From: Alphaproteobacteria bacterium
GTDB taxonomy: Bacteria; Pseudomonadota; Alphaproteobacteria; ATCC43930; CGMCC-115725
Assembly (NCBI GenBank): GCA_030041335.1
Contig: JASHOB010000130.1
Coordinates: 1-50,476 of the forward strand
Direction of reading: 5' to 3'
Length of the DNA stretch: 50,476 nt
Part shown: positions 8,560-17,286 of the stretch, one piece after another
Layout of the letters: the number at the start of each line of letters is the position of its first letter
How positions within the stretch are numbered: the first letter of the stretch is position 1
Made by a program: the position numbers and the translations under genes
Notes under the pieces: generated by a model
Databases searched by the model: none
Seen by the model: only the letters and a program-made list of their open reading frames with translations
What the model was told of the DNA's origin: nothing

Positions 8560-10260
8560 TCAGTGCGTGTCGAACAGCAACTGATACTGCTTAACCTTGC
8601 CGAAGATGGCGTCGAGTTCTTGCCCGGTGGGGCGGTCAGGATCGGCCGCCGGCGGCAACATGCCGAACTTCATGATCGCCGCCATCAGCAGGATGCGCGC
8701 CTTGGTGGCGGTCAGGTTGGAGCCGCCGATATAGGTCGGATCGCTCGTCGGGATAAAGCCTTCAGGTGCGCCGCGGCCGACCCGTGCCACCGGAATTCCG
8801 CAGAACACCGCTTTCTGCATCAAACGCGAGCGAGCCGGCGCCGTAATCGCGCCATAGGGCGTCAGACCTTCGATGACGAAGCCCGATAGCGGCGCTTTGT
8901 CGAGCATGAGATCCGTCATGGCAATGATGTCGGCTTCATTTTCGATGCCGTCGTCGAAATCCGCATTCCAGTAGCTCATGTCCTTGACGATCGCGACCTT
9001 CGGGATCGCGGTTGCGAGGAGCGCGCCATCCGTGTCCTTGATCGGCACGGCCAGGGTGGCGATTTTCGTTCCGTCGCGCTTCAATCCCGATACCGACGCC
9101 GGCAGGCGCGTCAGATTCACGTCCGACTTATAGGTGTGTTTGGCGGTCGGCAGGTAGTGGAGCAACGGCCGCCCGTCATGACCCGAGGCGCCAAGAACGC
9201 CGCCATGACCACCCGTTGCGACATAGCCGCCGGGCCGCGCGTCAACCTTTTGGACTGCACGCGCGGCGAAAATCTGCTGCTCCTGGATCATGACCGCGCC
9301 AGCGCGGTCCCGGCCTTCGCTGTCAGCCCAAACGTGTGAGATAATATAGTCGATTGAATCGATGATGTTCTTGGGCCCGTCGGCGCTGGCCTGGCCTTGG
9401 GGCCGCTGCGCCGAGTTGCCGCAAATCGGCAGCGTCGTGTCGATCAGAAGGTTGAGCCAATAGATCGTCTCTTCGTTAGTCGGGCTGCCTTCGGTCCACA
9501 CCGCGCCCTCATATTTGCCGCTGGCCAGGACGCGCTGAACCATGTTGGTCGCACGCGCCAGCGCCGCCCGTGACGGCGAGGCCGAGAGATGGAACGGCTT
9601 GTATGGGAAAAAGTTGAGCCCGCGCGTCTCGACCGGCGTATCACCTTCACCGATATCCTTGCGCAGCCCCGCCGGCACACCCTTGCGGTAACCGCCGGGC
9701 GGCATAACGCGGTAGAAATCGATGTCGGCCTTGGCGGAAATCATGTTGCCGAGACCGTCGACTCCGATCTGCGTGCGGTCGATTTCCTCAAAGCTGCGTG
9801 AGCCGTCGGGGAAGAATCCTTGCCGAGCCTTGGTGTCGGGTGCGCCAGGCCCGGCGCATTCTTCTTCCCAGGCCGAGCCGTCGCTTTGGCGCGCCACATA
9901 AGGCAGGGGATAAAGCCCATCCTCCGGCGCCAGTTCGATCTCGTAAACCGGCTTGTCACCCGGACCGGTGCGCTCTTTATGGAATTTGCCGGCGGCGTCG
10001 AGATATCCGTCCGGCGGGCCGTAGAGTTCGGCGCTATCGATCTCGAGCGGATGTGCGCTGAATTGTTCGACATAGACTGTCGCCGGCGCCGCAAGGCGTT
10101 GCGCGCGCAGTACGTCGAAACGCTGTGCCGATCCGTCGGCGTTCGGCCGGGCGGCCAAACCATATTTGGCGCGTGCCTTGTTCGAGGTGACAAGCGGCGG
10201 CGTGTTCTGGATGGTGGCGTTCGGTCCCGCCAAATGCGCGATGCGCGGCTTCCTCGTCAT
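8560..10260 (-). CDS. Divergent asparaginase/glutaminase-fold protein, long form
   Basis: Large protein (566 aa). Its central and C-terminal parts follow the L-asparaginase fold: 'GSPTNEET', then 'SAQRPQGQASADGPKNI' (compare GAMRP...SADGP.N), then 'ARAVQK', then a C-terminal 'GFVIEGLTPYGA' region. The catalytic HGTDT motif of true asparaginases reads EGSPT here, so the key Thr-Asp pair is changed. An N-terminal segment of about 200 residues is not part of normal asparaginases. ATG 10260 follows GGAGG and is preferred to an upstream ATG. It converges on the amidase/isochorismatase operon, hinting at an amide-related role. Enzyme activity is uncertain. Confidence 0.65.
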   Translation of the reverse strand: MTRKPRIAHLAGPNATIQNTPPLVTSNKARAKYGLAARPNADGSAQRFDVLRAQRLAAPATVYVEQFSAHPLEIDSAELYGPPDGYLDAAGKFHKERTGPGDKPVYEIELAPEDGLYPLPYVARQSDGSAWEEECAGPGAPDTKARQGFFPDGSRSFEEIDRTQIGVDGLGNMISAKADIDFYRVMPPGGYRKGVPAGLRKDIGEGDTPVETRGLNFFPYKPFHLSASPSRAALARATNMVQRVLASGKYEGAVWTEGSPTNEETIYWLNLLIDTTLPICGNSAQRPQGQASADGPKNIIDSIDYIISHVWADSEGRDRAGAVMIQEQQIFAARAVQKVDARPGGYVATGGHGGVLGASGHDGRPLLHYLPTAKHTYKSDVNLTRLPASVSGLKRDGTKIATLAVPIKDTDGALLATAIPKVAIVKDMSYWNADFDDGIENEADIIAMTDLMLDKAPLSGFVIEGLTPYGAITAPARSRLMQKAVFCGIPVARVGRGAPEGFIPTSDPTYIGGSNLTATKARILLMAAIMKFGMLPPAADPDRPTGQELDAIFGKVKQYQLLFDTH

Positions 10261-11044
10261 GCCTGCCTCCGGGTTTGGGTCACGTGACGTTCGCCCAGAC
10301 CAGGAGCAAACCACATGCCACTAACCGAGCCGGTGCCAGACTGACGCAGCGCGCTTCCTTGCCTTGATTATTGAAGTCGATGCAAGAACCCAGCGGTGCC
10401 TTGCAACCCCCGGGCCGCGGCACGCCCTCTTACCGACGCGGTGGTGCTGCAGTCGTGGCGTTCTATTCGCCGACCCGAGCATCAAATCGTTCCTCACGAC
10501 GCCGTTGCCGGGCCGCGCGCCACCCGCAACACTTCCAACGAAGGATCGATCTCGACGCTCTCCGTCTCTTGGCCCAAGAGAGACAATGGAGTCCCGAACC
10601 GGCAGCGATTTTGGGAGCGTGCGATGCGCGTGAGGCATGAAGCACGGCGCGATGTGTTAAAAGCTGCTTTTACAGAACGATGACGGGCGGAATCCGCGGC
10701 CGGAGCGATTAGCCACGCGATTCAATCGGCAATATCCGCAAGCGGCAGCCTGGTAACGAGAGCTCGACAAAATGGCGGAAATACATTCTCCCCACCAATA
10801 GGTGGAAGCTTGGTACCTTCGATTTGAGGTCTCCCCTCAATCGAAGGACGCGACGTCCCCGAACTCCCTGAATTTCTTTGGAGCGGCCCGGCACTTAGGT
10901 GACACCTCTGGACCGGTTTCAGGGGATGGCATCACTCGGTGCGCGGCGCACAGGGCGCCAGACCGCGCCGAGCGCCCGCCGTGGCGCCTTGCAGGCGCCG
11001 CGACGGGATACGGCCTCCAACCGGGGCCGGTCCGGTCTATCTCC
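10261..11044. other. Intergenic region with two hairpins, no supported gene
   Basis: Nearly 800 bases without a credible protein. Open frames on both strands (for example 10321-10638 minus, 10709-10894 minus) have no recognisable motif, compositional support or good ribosome site. Two inverted repeats stand out: TAAAAG-CTG-CTTTTA at 10658-10672 and a longer hairpin at 10816-10847. It may be decayed sequence. Confidence 0.4.
10816..10847. repeat. Near-perfect inverted repeat (hairpin)
   Basis: Arms CCTTCGATTTGAGG and CCTCAATCGAAGG pair over 13 bases with one unpaired base and a 5-base loop. There is no T-run on either side, so it does not look like a rho-independent terminator. It could be part of a small RNA, an operator or a mobile miniature element. 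Confidence 0.5.
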
Positions 11045-11557
11045 TCACGATGCCTTGGCTAGCGTGGCTCTCAGCTTAGCCTCAGCTTCGTTCGACAGTG
11101 AAGTTTGCAGCACCTTGGGCTTGTAGGACTCGATCTCGGGCAATACTTTGTCCAACGTTACACTCTTCACTAGTACGAAGAGGGCCGAGGATCCTGGCGG
11201 AATGGTTTGGCCGAGCCGCTTCACAAAATCATCGTTGATGCCATAGTCGGCAAGGGAGCCCGACAGCGCTCCAGCTCCGGCGCCGGCAAGCGCGCCGATT
11301 GCCATTCCAGCGAGCGGGTTCAAGAAAAGAAGTCCTACCAGGGTACCCCATAAGGCTCCGGACATGCCACCCCTCGTGGCCCCCAGAGTCGTCAGGTTGA
11401 CGGCTTGCTTTATGTGAATCCTGCCGTCCTTCTCGCGCTCGACCACACAGGCATCTTCAAGATCGATCAAATACTCCTTTTGAAGCGAGCGCAATTTGTT
11501 TAGCACTTCGTCAGCGGTGTGAATTCCATCGAAGTCAAAGACGACCAGATCACTCAT
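11045..11557 (-). CDS. DUF1269-family membrane-associated protein
   Basis: Protein of 170 aa. It opens with MSDLVVFDFDGIHTADEVL, has a central glycine/alanine-rich hydrophobic hairpin (about 70-110, GALWGTLVGLLFLNP...GAGAGALSG), and ends in an alpha-beta C-terminus. This layout is that of the DUF1269 family, found in many proteobacteria and of unknown function, sometimes linked to envelope or stress. The start at 11557 follows GGGAG; the longer frame adds 12 residues without a better site. It stands alone between larger intergenic stretches. Confidence 0.75.
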   Translation of the reverse strand: MSDLVVFDFDGIHTADEVLNKLRSLQKEYLIDLEDACVVEREKDGRIHIKQAVNLTTLGATRGGMSGALWGTLVGLLFLNPLAGMAIGALAGAGAGALSGSLADYGINDDFVKRLGQTIPPGSSALFVLVKSVTLDKVLPEIESYKPKVLQTSLSNEAEAKLRATLAKAS

Positions 11558-11788
11558 TTCGCTCTCCCTAAGCTGCCAGAACGAATTACACAATAACTAG
11601 TAGAATGATCGGGATGGTCGGATTTGCGGCGCACACGATCCTGGATTCGGCCGCATTGGCTTCCTTTAACTCAACAGTTTCGGCCTTGGTTGCGATGCTC
11701 CGTCTGTGCCAGACACGGACAAGCCGAAGGCCGCTATTCTAGCGGGCGACGGGTCGGTTGGCGAGGCTCTACCTAACTCGAGACGGCG

Positions 11789-11814
11789 CAGTTTTAAAAC
11801 ACGTGTTAAAACTG
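11789..11814. promoter_or_regulatory. Palindromic operator candidate upstream of the decarboxylase
   Basis: Perfect 9-base arms CAGTTTTAA and TTAAAACTG flank AACACGTG, about 75 bases before the decarboxylase start. The core GTTTTAAAAC followed by AYGT recurs in front of the MetE-like operon near 27315-27333, next to a TetR gene. A common TetR-type regulator is a reasonable inference. Confidence 0.55.
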
Positions 11815-11887
11815 GTCACAAGGGCGCACCGAACGAGGGCGGCGCGGCTCTTCTCTCTTAGGTTGCGCCTCAAAGCCAGGAGAAACC

Positions 11888-12850
11888 ATGAACGGCAAGA
11901 TCGGTCTCGAAGAGCATTTCGCCATTCCGGAAACGATGCGCGATTCCCTGGGGTTCGCGGGTCCGTCCTTGATGACCGATTTGGGGCCGCGGCTGACCGA
12001 TTTACACGATCAGCGCCTTGGCCTCATGGACCGGTACGGCATCGAGGTCATGATCTTGTCGCTCAACGCACCGGCGATCCAGCGTATCGGCGATGCCCAA
12101 CATGCGGCCGAAATCGCACGCCGTGCCAACGATCATCTCGCTTCCGAGATCGCGAAACGACCGGATCGTTTTCGCGGCTTTGCGGCACTGCCGATGCAGG
12201 ATGCCGAAGCCGCGGCGGCCGAATTTCGTCGTTGCGTTCAGGAACTCGGCTTCGTAGGCGCGATGGTCAACGGTTATTCCGAGGTCGGGGGCCGTGACAA
12301 TTGTGTCTATTATGATGGCAAATCTTACTGGCCGTTCTGGAGCGAAGTCGAGACGCTGGGCGTGCCGTTCTATCTCCATCCTCGGGAGCCGAGCCAGCTC
12401 AAGCCCTATGAAGGCCACCCCTGGCTGATCGGCCCGGCCTATGGGTTCGCCGCCGAAACCGGTCTTCATGCGTTGCGATTGATGGGGTGCGGGCTATTCG
12501 ACGCCTATCCGCGCCTCACGATCGTCATCGGCCATATGGGCGAAGGCCTGACGTTCAATTTGAGCCGCATCGACCAGCGCATTTCCTGGGCGCCTGCAGG
12601 CTATCCGGCGAAGAGAAAAATCTCAGAATATTTTGCGCAGAATTTCTACCTCACTACCTCGGGACACTTCCGCGACCAGGCGCTGATCAACGCGATCCTC
12701 GAGGTCGGCGCTGACCGCATTCTGTTCTCGACTGATTACCCGTTCGAGGACGTCGGCGAGGCTGCCACTTGGTTCGACCACGCGAGCATTAGCGAGGCGG
12801 ACCGCCTCAAGATCGGCCGCGATAACGCCAAGCGCCTGTTCAAGCTGTAA
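11888..12850 (+). CDS. Gamma-resorcylate decarboxylase-like amidohydrolase
   Basis: Metal-dependent decarboxylase of the ACMSD/amidohydrolase-2 family (320 aa). The match to rhizobial 2,6-dihydroxybenzoate (gamma-resorcylate) decarboxylase runs end to end: GLEEHFAIPET at the start, 'RPDRFRGFAALPMQD', 'PFYLHPREP', 'GHMGEGL' and 'ILFSTDYPFE'. Expected zinc ligands are Glu8, His164 and Asp283, with His216 near the active site. It would convert gamma-resorcylate to resorcinol reversibly. ATG 11888 follows CAGGAGAAACC. The resorcinol hydroxylase and ring-cleavage genes that accompany known gra operons are not next to it, so the true substrate may differ. Confidence 0.85.
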   Translation: MNGKIGLEEHFAIPETMRDSLGFAGPSLMTDLGPRLTDLHDQRLGLMDRYGIEVMILSLNAPAIQRIGDAQHAAEIARRANDHLASEIAKRPDRFRGFAALPMQDAEAAAAEFRRCVQELGFVGAMVNGYSEVGGRDNCVYYDGKSYWPFWSEVETLGVPFYLHPREPSQLKPYEGHPWLIGPAYGFAAETGLHALRLMGCGLFDAYPRLTIVIGHMGEGLTFNLSRIDQRISWAPAGYPAKRKISEYFAQNFYLTTSGHFRDQALINAILEVGADRILFSTDYPFEDVGEAATWFDHASISEADRLKIGRDNAKRLFKL

Positions 12851-12970
12851 AGCGACGCCGCGACGATTGAGGACGGCGGCTTGCGGACTACGAGGCCTGC
12901 ACGCCATCGAGCGGATAACAGGTGCTGTCAGCGCGTCAAGAAGAAACGGATCGATAATTGCTCGGTTTGC

Positions 12971-14065
12971 CTAGTCGAGCAGTTGGGGAAGAACCTTGCG
13001 GGCATAGAGTTCGACCGAGTGAAGCGTACGCTCGCCGAGTTCGAATGCGGGTATGAGGTCGAAAATGCCGGCACCAAGTTGGCGCCGGATACGGTTCGCT
13101 TGAGCGACCACCGTCGCTGGGCCGCCGATCATGACTTGGCCGAGATCGACGCGATCCGCGAGCGTCGGAGTGCGGCGGTTGCGTGCCCGCTGGTTCGCAT
13201 GGTCCGCGCCGTAATAGCCCGTCCCGGCGATGACGGCCTCGAGCGCCTGGTTGGCCAGGACGGGGCTGCCGCGTTGGCGACGCGCATGGCTCGCCTCAAA
13301 ATCCGCAACGGCTTGTTCGTCACTATCCGCGACATGAAAACCGAGCCGATAGAGAATGTTGGTTGGTTGCGGCTGCCAGCCGACGCGCGCCGCTTCGTCG
13401 CGGTAGCGCTTCACCGCCTCGGTAGCGAGCGGCAAGGTAGTGACCGCCAACGCCAAGCTCACCTGTTGCCTCGCTGCGAACACGGCGGACTCGGGGCTTG
13501 AGCCCGACATGTAGATCGGCGGGTGCGGTTGTTGCACCGGGCGCGGCCATACCGCTATCGAACGAAAGGAAAAATAGCGCCCCTGCCAACCGAAGGGCTG
13601 GCTCTGCGTCCAGGCCTCGCGAATCAATTGGAATGCTTCCTCGAATCGAGGCCGTGATTCCGATGGATTTATGTTGTAGGTGACGTTTTCGTTCGGGGTA
13701 CCGCGCAGCATCCCGGCGACGATGCGACCGTTGGTCATGGTGTCGAGCATCGCGACTTCTTCGGCGACGCGTACCGGATTAAGCATCGGAATCAACGAGC
13801 CCAGCAGCGCGATCTTCGCCCGCTTTACCACTTGGGTCATGGCGCCGGCGAACACAGTCGGATTGGGCGTCAGCGAGAACGGCCCGAAATGATGCTCGGT
13901 CAGGCCAACCCAGTCATAACCCAGCTCGTCGGCTAGCCGAAACTGATCGAGTGCCGTCTTCATCGAACGATCGGCTTCCTCGGCCAAATAGCCGGCGCTC
14001 GGGGTCGGCCAGCCGCTGGTAACGGCACCCAGGTAAAAGACGGGCGATGTGAATGAAGCCAACAT
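12971..14065 (-). CDS. Luciferase-like (LLM class) flavin-dependent monooxygenase
   Basis: 364 aa with the TIM-barrel pattern of bacterial luciferase-type monooxygenases. The 'LGYDWVGLTEHHF' block (about 48-60), 'NPVRVAEEVAMLDTMTNGRIVAGM' region and 'PPIYMSGSSPES' are classic FMN-binding landmarks. Such enzymes use reduced flavin from a partner reductase to oxidise or desulfurise small organics; no reductase gene is adjacent. It is divergent from the FAD hydroxylase gene and convergent with the decarboxylase. ATG 14065 has no strong ribosome site. Two further LLM genes lie at the far end of the window. Confidence 0.85.
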   Translation of the reverse strand: MLASFTSPVFYLGAVTSGWPTPSAGYLAEEADRSMKTALDQFRLADELGYDWVGLTEHHFGPFSLTPNPTVFAGAMTQVVKRAKIALLGSLIPMLNPVRVAEEVAMLDTMTNGRIVAGMLRGTPNENVTYNINPSESRPRFEEAFQLIREAWTQSQPFGWQGRYFSFRSIAVWPRPVQQPHPPIYMSGSSPESAVFAARQQVSLALAVTTLPLATEAVKRYRDEAARVGWQPQPTNILYRLGFHVADSDEQAVADFEASHARRQRGSPVLANQALEAVIAGTGYYGADHANQRARNRRTPTLADRVDLGQVMIGGPATVVAQANRIRRQLGAGIFDLIPAFELGERTLHSVELYARKVLPQLLD

Positions 14066-14094
14066 GGTGAATCGGATCCGGAGTTAGTCAATAC

Positions 14095-14107
14095 CGATCA
14101 GTGATCG
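14095..14107. promoter_or_regulatory. Short palindrome in a divergent promoter
   Basis: CGATCA-G-TGATCG, a perfect 13-base inverted repeat about 30 bases before the luciferase-like gene and in the spacer shared with the FAD hydroxylase. A second, looser repeat GGCAA-cgtgc-TTGCC follows at 14122-14136. They could be regulator sites; no regulator gene is adjacent. Confidence 0.35.
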
Positions 14108-14327
14108 CTTATAGTTCGGCAGGCAACGTGCTTGCCGATTGACAGTCTATCTCTAGATCCCTGAAAGTCACATCTGGTAAAGAGCGCGCGCAAAGCGTAC
14201 CGACGGATCCGCAGATCGCCTTGGTAGCTCCGCGGCTAACCACGAGCCGCAAACTTACTGGATGTCACCGCCGGAATACTCATTGGGGACAAACCTGAAA
14301 TGCGTAAGCTGAAACAATGAGGGTCGT

Positions 14328-15533
14328 GTGGCACGATCGTTGCGCATCGGCGTGATCGGCGGTGGCATTGGCGGTCTGGCGGCGGCACGCGCGATGCTGA
14401 TGCGCGGGATGGAGGTCGTTGTTTTTGAGCAAGCCTCAGGCCTGATCGAATTTGGCGGAGGCCTTGTGCTCACGCCAAACGCGCTTACCGCGCTGCGCGC
14501 GCTCGGTCTGGAAGAGCGTGCCCTTGCCGACGGATTTGAGTCGACGGGCCAGGTCGTTCGCAGTTGGCGCAGTGGTCGCGTGATTCTGCGCAATTCATTT
14601 GAGCGCTACCGCGCATTATTCGGCGCCACTAGTGCGACTATCCATCGCGGCGATATGCAGAAGTTGCTTGCGGCGTTTGTCCCCGAGAGCGCCCTCCGGC
14701 TGGCGTCGCGCTGCACCGAAGTCGAATCCCGACCGCACGCCGGGGTCGCGCACTTTGCCGATGGCAGCGAGTTTGAAGCGGACGTTGTCGTCGGTGCGGA
14801 CGGGATTCATTCTGCCGTACGTTCGAGCGTATTTGGTCCGCAAAACCCCCATTTCACCGGCTTGATGTGTTGGCGCGGCCTGGTGGATTCGAGGCGGCTG
14901 CCGGGGCTCGTTCCGCCCGAGCAGAGCGCCTGGTGGGGACCTCACGGCCATGTCGTGCACTATTACGTGCGGCGTGGCGAGCTGTTGAACTGGGTCGCCC
15001 ATATCGAGACCGACAGCTGGACCGAAGAGTCCTGGTCGACCCCGGGCTACGCGCCCGAGCTACGCGCCACCTACAAACATTGGAACCATCAGCTCACAAG
15101 GATATTCGAGGTAACCGAGCACTGCTACAAATGGGCGCTCTATGATCGCGAGCCGCTCCGGGAATGGAGTCGTGGTCGCGTGACCCTGCTCGGCGATTCT
15201 GCGCACGCAATGCTGCCCTACCTCGCTCAAGGCGCCGCCCAGTCGATCGAGGACGCCTGCGTCTTGGCGGCTGTGCTGGCGGACGCGCCGGAAGAACCCG
15301 AGGCTGCGCTCAAGCGCTACGAGGGTCTGCGTCTGCCCCGCACCAGTAGGATTCAGCTCGGCGCGCGCGAACGGGGGCGCATCAATCACCTGAGCTCGCG
15401 GTGGTCGCGTTTTAGACGCGACGCGAGCATCGCCTGCCGCAATTGGATCGGCGCAAAAACTGGGCCCCAGGACCTTGCCTGGATCTATGGGTACGACGCA
15501 GGCAACGTGCCAACTGGAGAATTGGCCGCCTGA
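14328..15533 (+). CDS. FAD-dependent aromatic monooxygenase (salicylate hydroxylase-like)
   Basis: Flavoprotein hydroxylase of 401 aa. The ADP-binding motif GVIGGGIGGLAAA lies at 8-20, with the FAD acidic residue at FEQA. The DG motif is VVVGADGIHSAVR and the GD motif is VTLLGDSAHAMLPYLAQGAAQ. These define class A flavin monooxygenases that hydroxylate aromatic rings with NAD(P)H and oxygen, such as salicylate or 6-hydroxynicotinate hydroxylases. The GTG at 14328 is the family-consistent start. Given the nearby resorcylate-type decarboxylase, a phenolic acid or phenol substrate is plausible but not proven. Confidence 0.85.
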   Translation: MARSLRIGVIGGGIGGLAAARAMLMRGMEVVVFEQASGLIEFGGGLVLTPNALTALRALGLEERALADGFESTGQVVRSWRSGRVILRNSFERYRALFGATSATIHRGDMQKLLAAFVPESALRLASRCTEVESRPHAGVAHFADGSEFEADVVVGADGIHSAVRSSVFGPQNPHFTGLMCWRGLVDSRRLPGLVPPEQSAWWGPHGHVVHYYVRRGELLNWVAHIETDSWTEESWSTPGYAPELRATYKHWNHQLTRIFEVTEHCYKWALYDREPLREWSRGRVTLLGDSAHAMLPYLAQGAAQSIEDACVLAAVLADAPEEPEAALKRYEGLRLPRTSRIQLGARERGRINHLSSRWSRFRRDASIACRNWIGAKTGPQDLAWIYGYDAGNVPTGELAA

Positions 15534-16479
15534 TCCGATTGCCTTCCCCACCGCGGTACCGAGGCGCAATTCGCGGTCGGATCCGTTTCGCTTCCGCTTT
15601 TGCGCTGATGTCCGCTAACCCCTTGGCTTGGCGCAGTCGCCGAAATCGGACGAGGCGTTTCCGGTCGTCGCCGGCCGCGATGGGCGGATTGCGGCTCAGC
15701 CGTCCAAGCACATGCGGTCGGAAACCGCCCGCCAAAACGACGCGCTTCCCCGGGCGCCGGGTAGAAAGAGGGTTTTGGTCTTCGCGCCCCGTCATCTGGC
15801 CAACTGTACTCGGGGCCTCCGAGCACCGGCAATCTGTAAGAGATCGGCGGGTGCGGCCGGGTTCGGTCGGATTCTGCCGACAGTCGGGTCGGGGAATGGA
15901 CGCTTTTCACCTGGTGTCGCTTCAAATCTACCATTCCGCTTTCGGCCTGGTTTGGCCGTTCAGCCACGCAACCATCGGCAAAAGCCAGTCTGAAAACGTT
16001 GCTCGCGTCCTCAATCGCGAATGGCGGCGACCGGTTCTGTCACCGCGCAGCAGTCCGGGAATGCTGCTCCGGCGGCGGACATCGCGCAGAACAGTCGACC
16101 TATAGCTACATTGCCTGAGGCGCTACGACTTCTCGCGCTCATACGCTTTTTCGTCGCCCGAATTTGCCGAGGATGCGTGATGCGCGAGACGCTCCGCGTC
16201 GCCTGACGTGATTCGCTTGTCGAAAGAGACCGCGACTTCCGCCTTTCTGCACAGCGCGGAATTCCCGATTTGTGAATACATGGTGGCGATAGCGTGCGAT
16301 GCCCTCACTCCAGCGCCACAAGCTCCCGAGGTGGTGATTCCGCACCTTCGGCTCCGTCGCCCAAACCTCTCGCAATTGAGATAGCCCGGCTTTAGACTAA
16401 GGGATAGAGACGAAGACGGTACTCCGATCGAACTGTAAGGTACCTAACCCGCATTTTCAGCGTGATGGGAGAAGGTTCG
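15534..16479. other. Long intergenic region, no supported gene
   Basis: More than 900 bases. Long open frames exist on both strands (for example 15443-16105 plus), but they start inside the hydroxylase gene or are rich in Arg, Pro and Ser as expected for antisense GC-rich DNA. I recognise no domain. A promoter for the downstream exported-protein pair must lie near the 3' end. Confidence 0.4.
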
Positions 16480-17286
16480 ATGTCGATCAATGCGTCCCTC
16501 AAAGTGGTTGCTGTTCTCGCAGGACTAGGGGTTGTGAGCCTCGTAGGCGTTGCGCCGGTGGCGCGTGCTGCCGGCCCGCCAAAGCCGACGATCAGCAAGG
16601 ATGCGAGTGCCGCAGTTGCTCAAATGGGCAAATCCTTATCGGCCGATCAGTTCTCCTTTCAAGTGCGCACACTACGGGTCTATGCAGACTCGAACGGCCA
16701 ACCTTTGCACATCGCCCATTCGATAAAGGTAATGGTGCGCAGGCCTGACAGACTGCGGATCGAGGTGACCGGCGATGACGGATCGACTAAGTTATTTTAC
16801 AACGGCAAAACAGTGGTGCTCTTCAGCGTGGAGGGCAATCGATACGCGTCCTTGCCCGCTCCAAACACGATCCAGGGAATGCTGAAGGAGGTGATGGGGC
16901 GCCTCCATGTCGATTTTCCACTGGCAGATTTCCTGACCGCCAATCCGGACAAGTCGTTTCTCTATGGCGTCACGTCAGGACGAGAAGTGAATACCGTGAC
17001 GATCGACGGCGAGCCGAGCCGTCATTTGCTGTTTATACAGCCGCCGGGCATCGAACTCGAACTTTGGGTAGAAAAGAATGATCGGTCTTTGCCTCGGCGC
17101 TTGGTTGTCACCTATCGTACCCTCCCGGATCAGCCGAATTTCGTCGCCGAGTTCTCCGACTGGGATTTCTCTGTCCATCCAACCGATGCGGAATTCGCAT
17201 TCGTGGCACCGGAAGGTGCTAAACGGGTTGAACTAAAGCCCGCCGCCACCGCGGCGCCGGCGAAACCGAAGGAAGACAAGCGATGA
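16480..17286 (+). CDS. Exported DUF2092-family protein
   Basis: 268 aa with a Sec-type signal peptide (hydrophobic 10-30, cleavage around ARAAG). The body fits the DUF2092 family of predicted periplasmic proteins, structurally akin to lipoprotein carriers such as LolA: 'RRPDRLRIEVTGDDGSTKLFYNGKTVVL' and a C-terminal 'FSDWDFSVHPTDAEFAF'. ATG 16480 is chosen over GTG 16462 because GGGAGAAGG precedes it. The tail is Ala/Pro/Lys-rich. The stop overlaps the start of a glycine-rich exported protein, so the two are coupled. Confidence 0.78.
   Translation: MSINASLKVVAVLAGLGVVSLVGVAPVARAAGPPKPTISKDASAAVAQMGKSLSADQFSFQVRTLRVYADSNGQPLHIAHSIKVMVRRPDRLRIEVTGDDGSTKLFYNGKTVVLFSVEGNRYASLPAPNTIQGMLKEVMGRLHVDFPLADFLTANPDKSFLYGVTSGREVNTVTIDGEPSRHLLFIQPPGIELELWVEKNDRSLPRRLVVTYRTLPDQPNFVAEFSDWDFSVHPTDAEFAFVAPEGAKRVELKPAATAAPAKPKEDKR

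Noticed and set aside
10321-10638. 105-codon minus-strand frame
   Set aside because: No ribosome site, no motif, atypical composition.
11888-12850. Assignment of the decarboxylase as ACMS decarboxylase partnering the 3-hydroxyanthranilate dioxygenase
   Set aside because: Same superfamily, but the end-to-end match is to gamma-resorcylate decarboxylase and the genes lie 20 kb apart.
15443-16105. 220-codon plus-strand open frame
   Set aside because: It begins inside the FAD monooxygenase gene, is rich in Arg/Pro/Ser, and contains no recognisable motif; GC-rich DNA gives such frames by chance.
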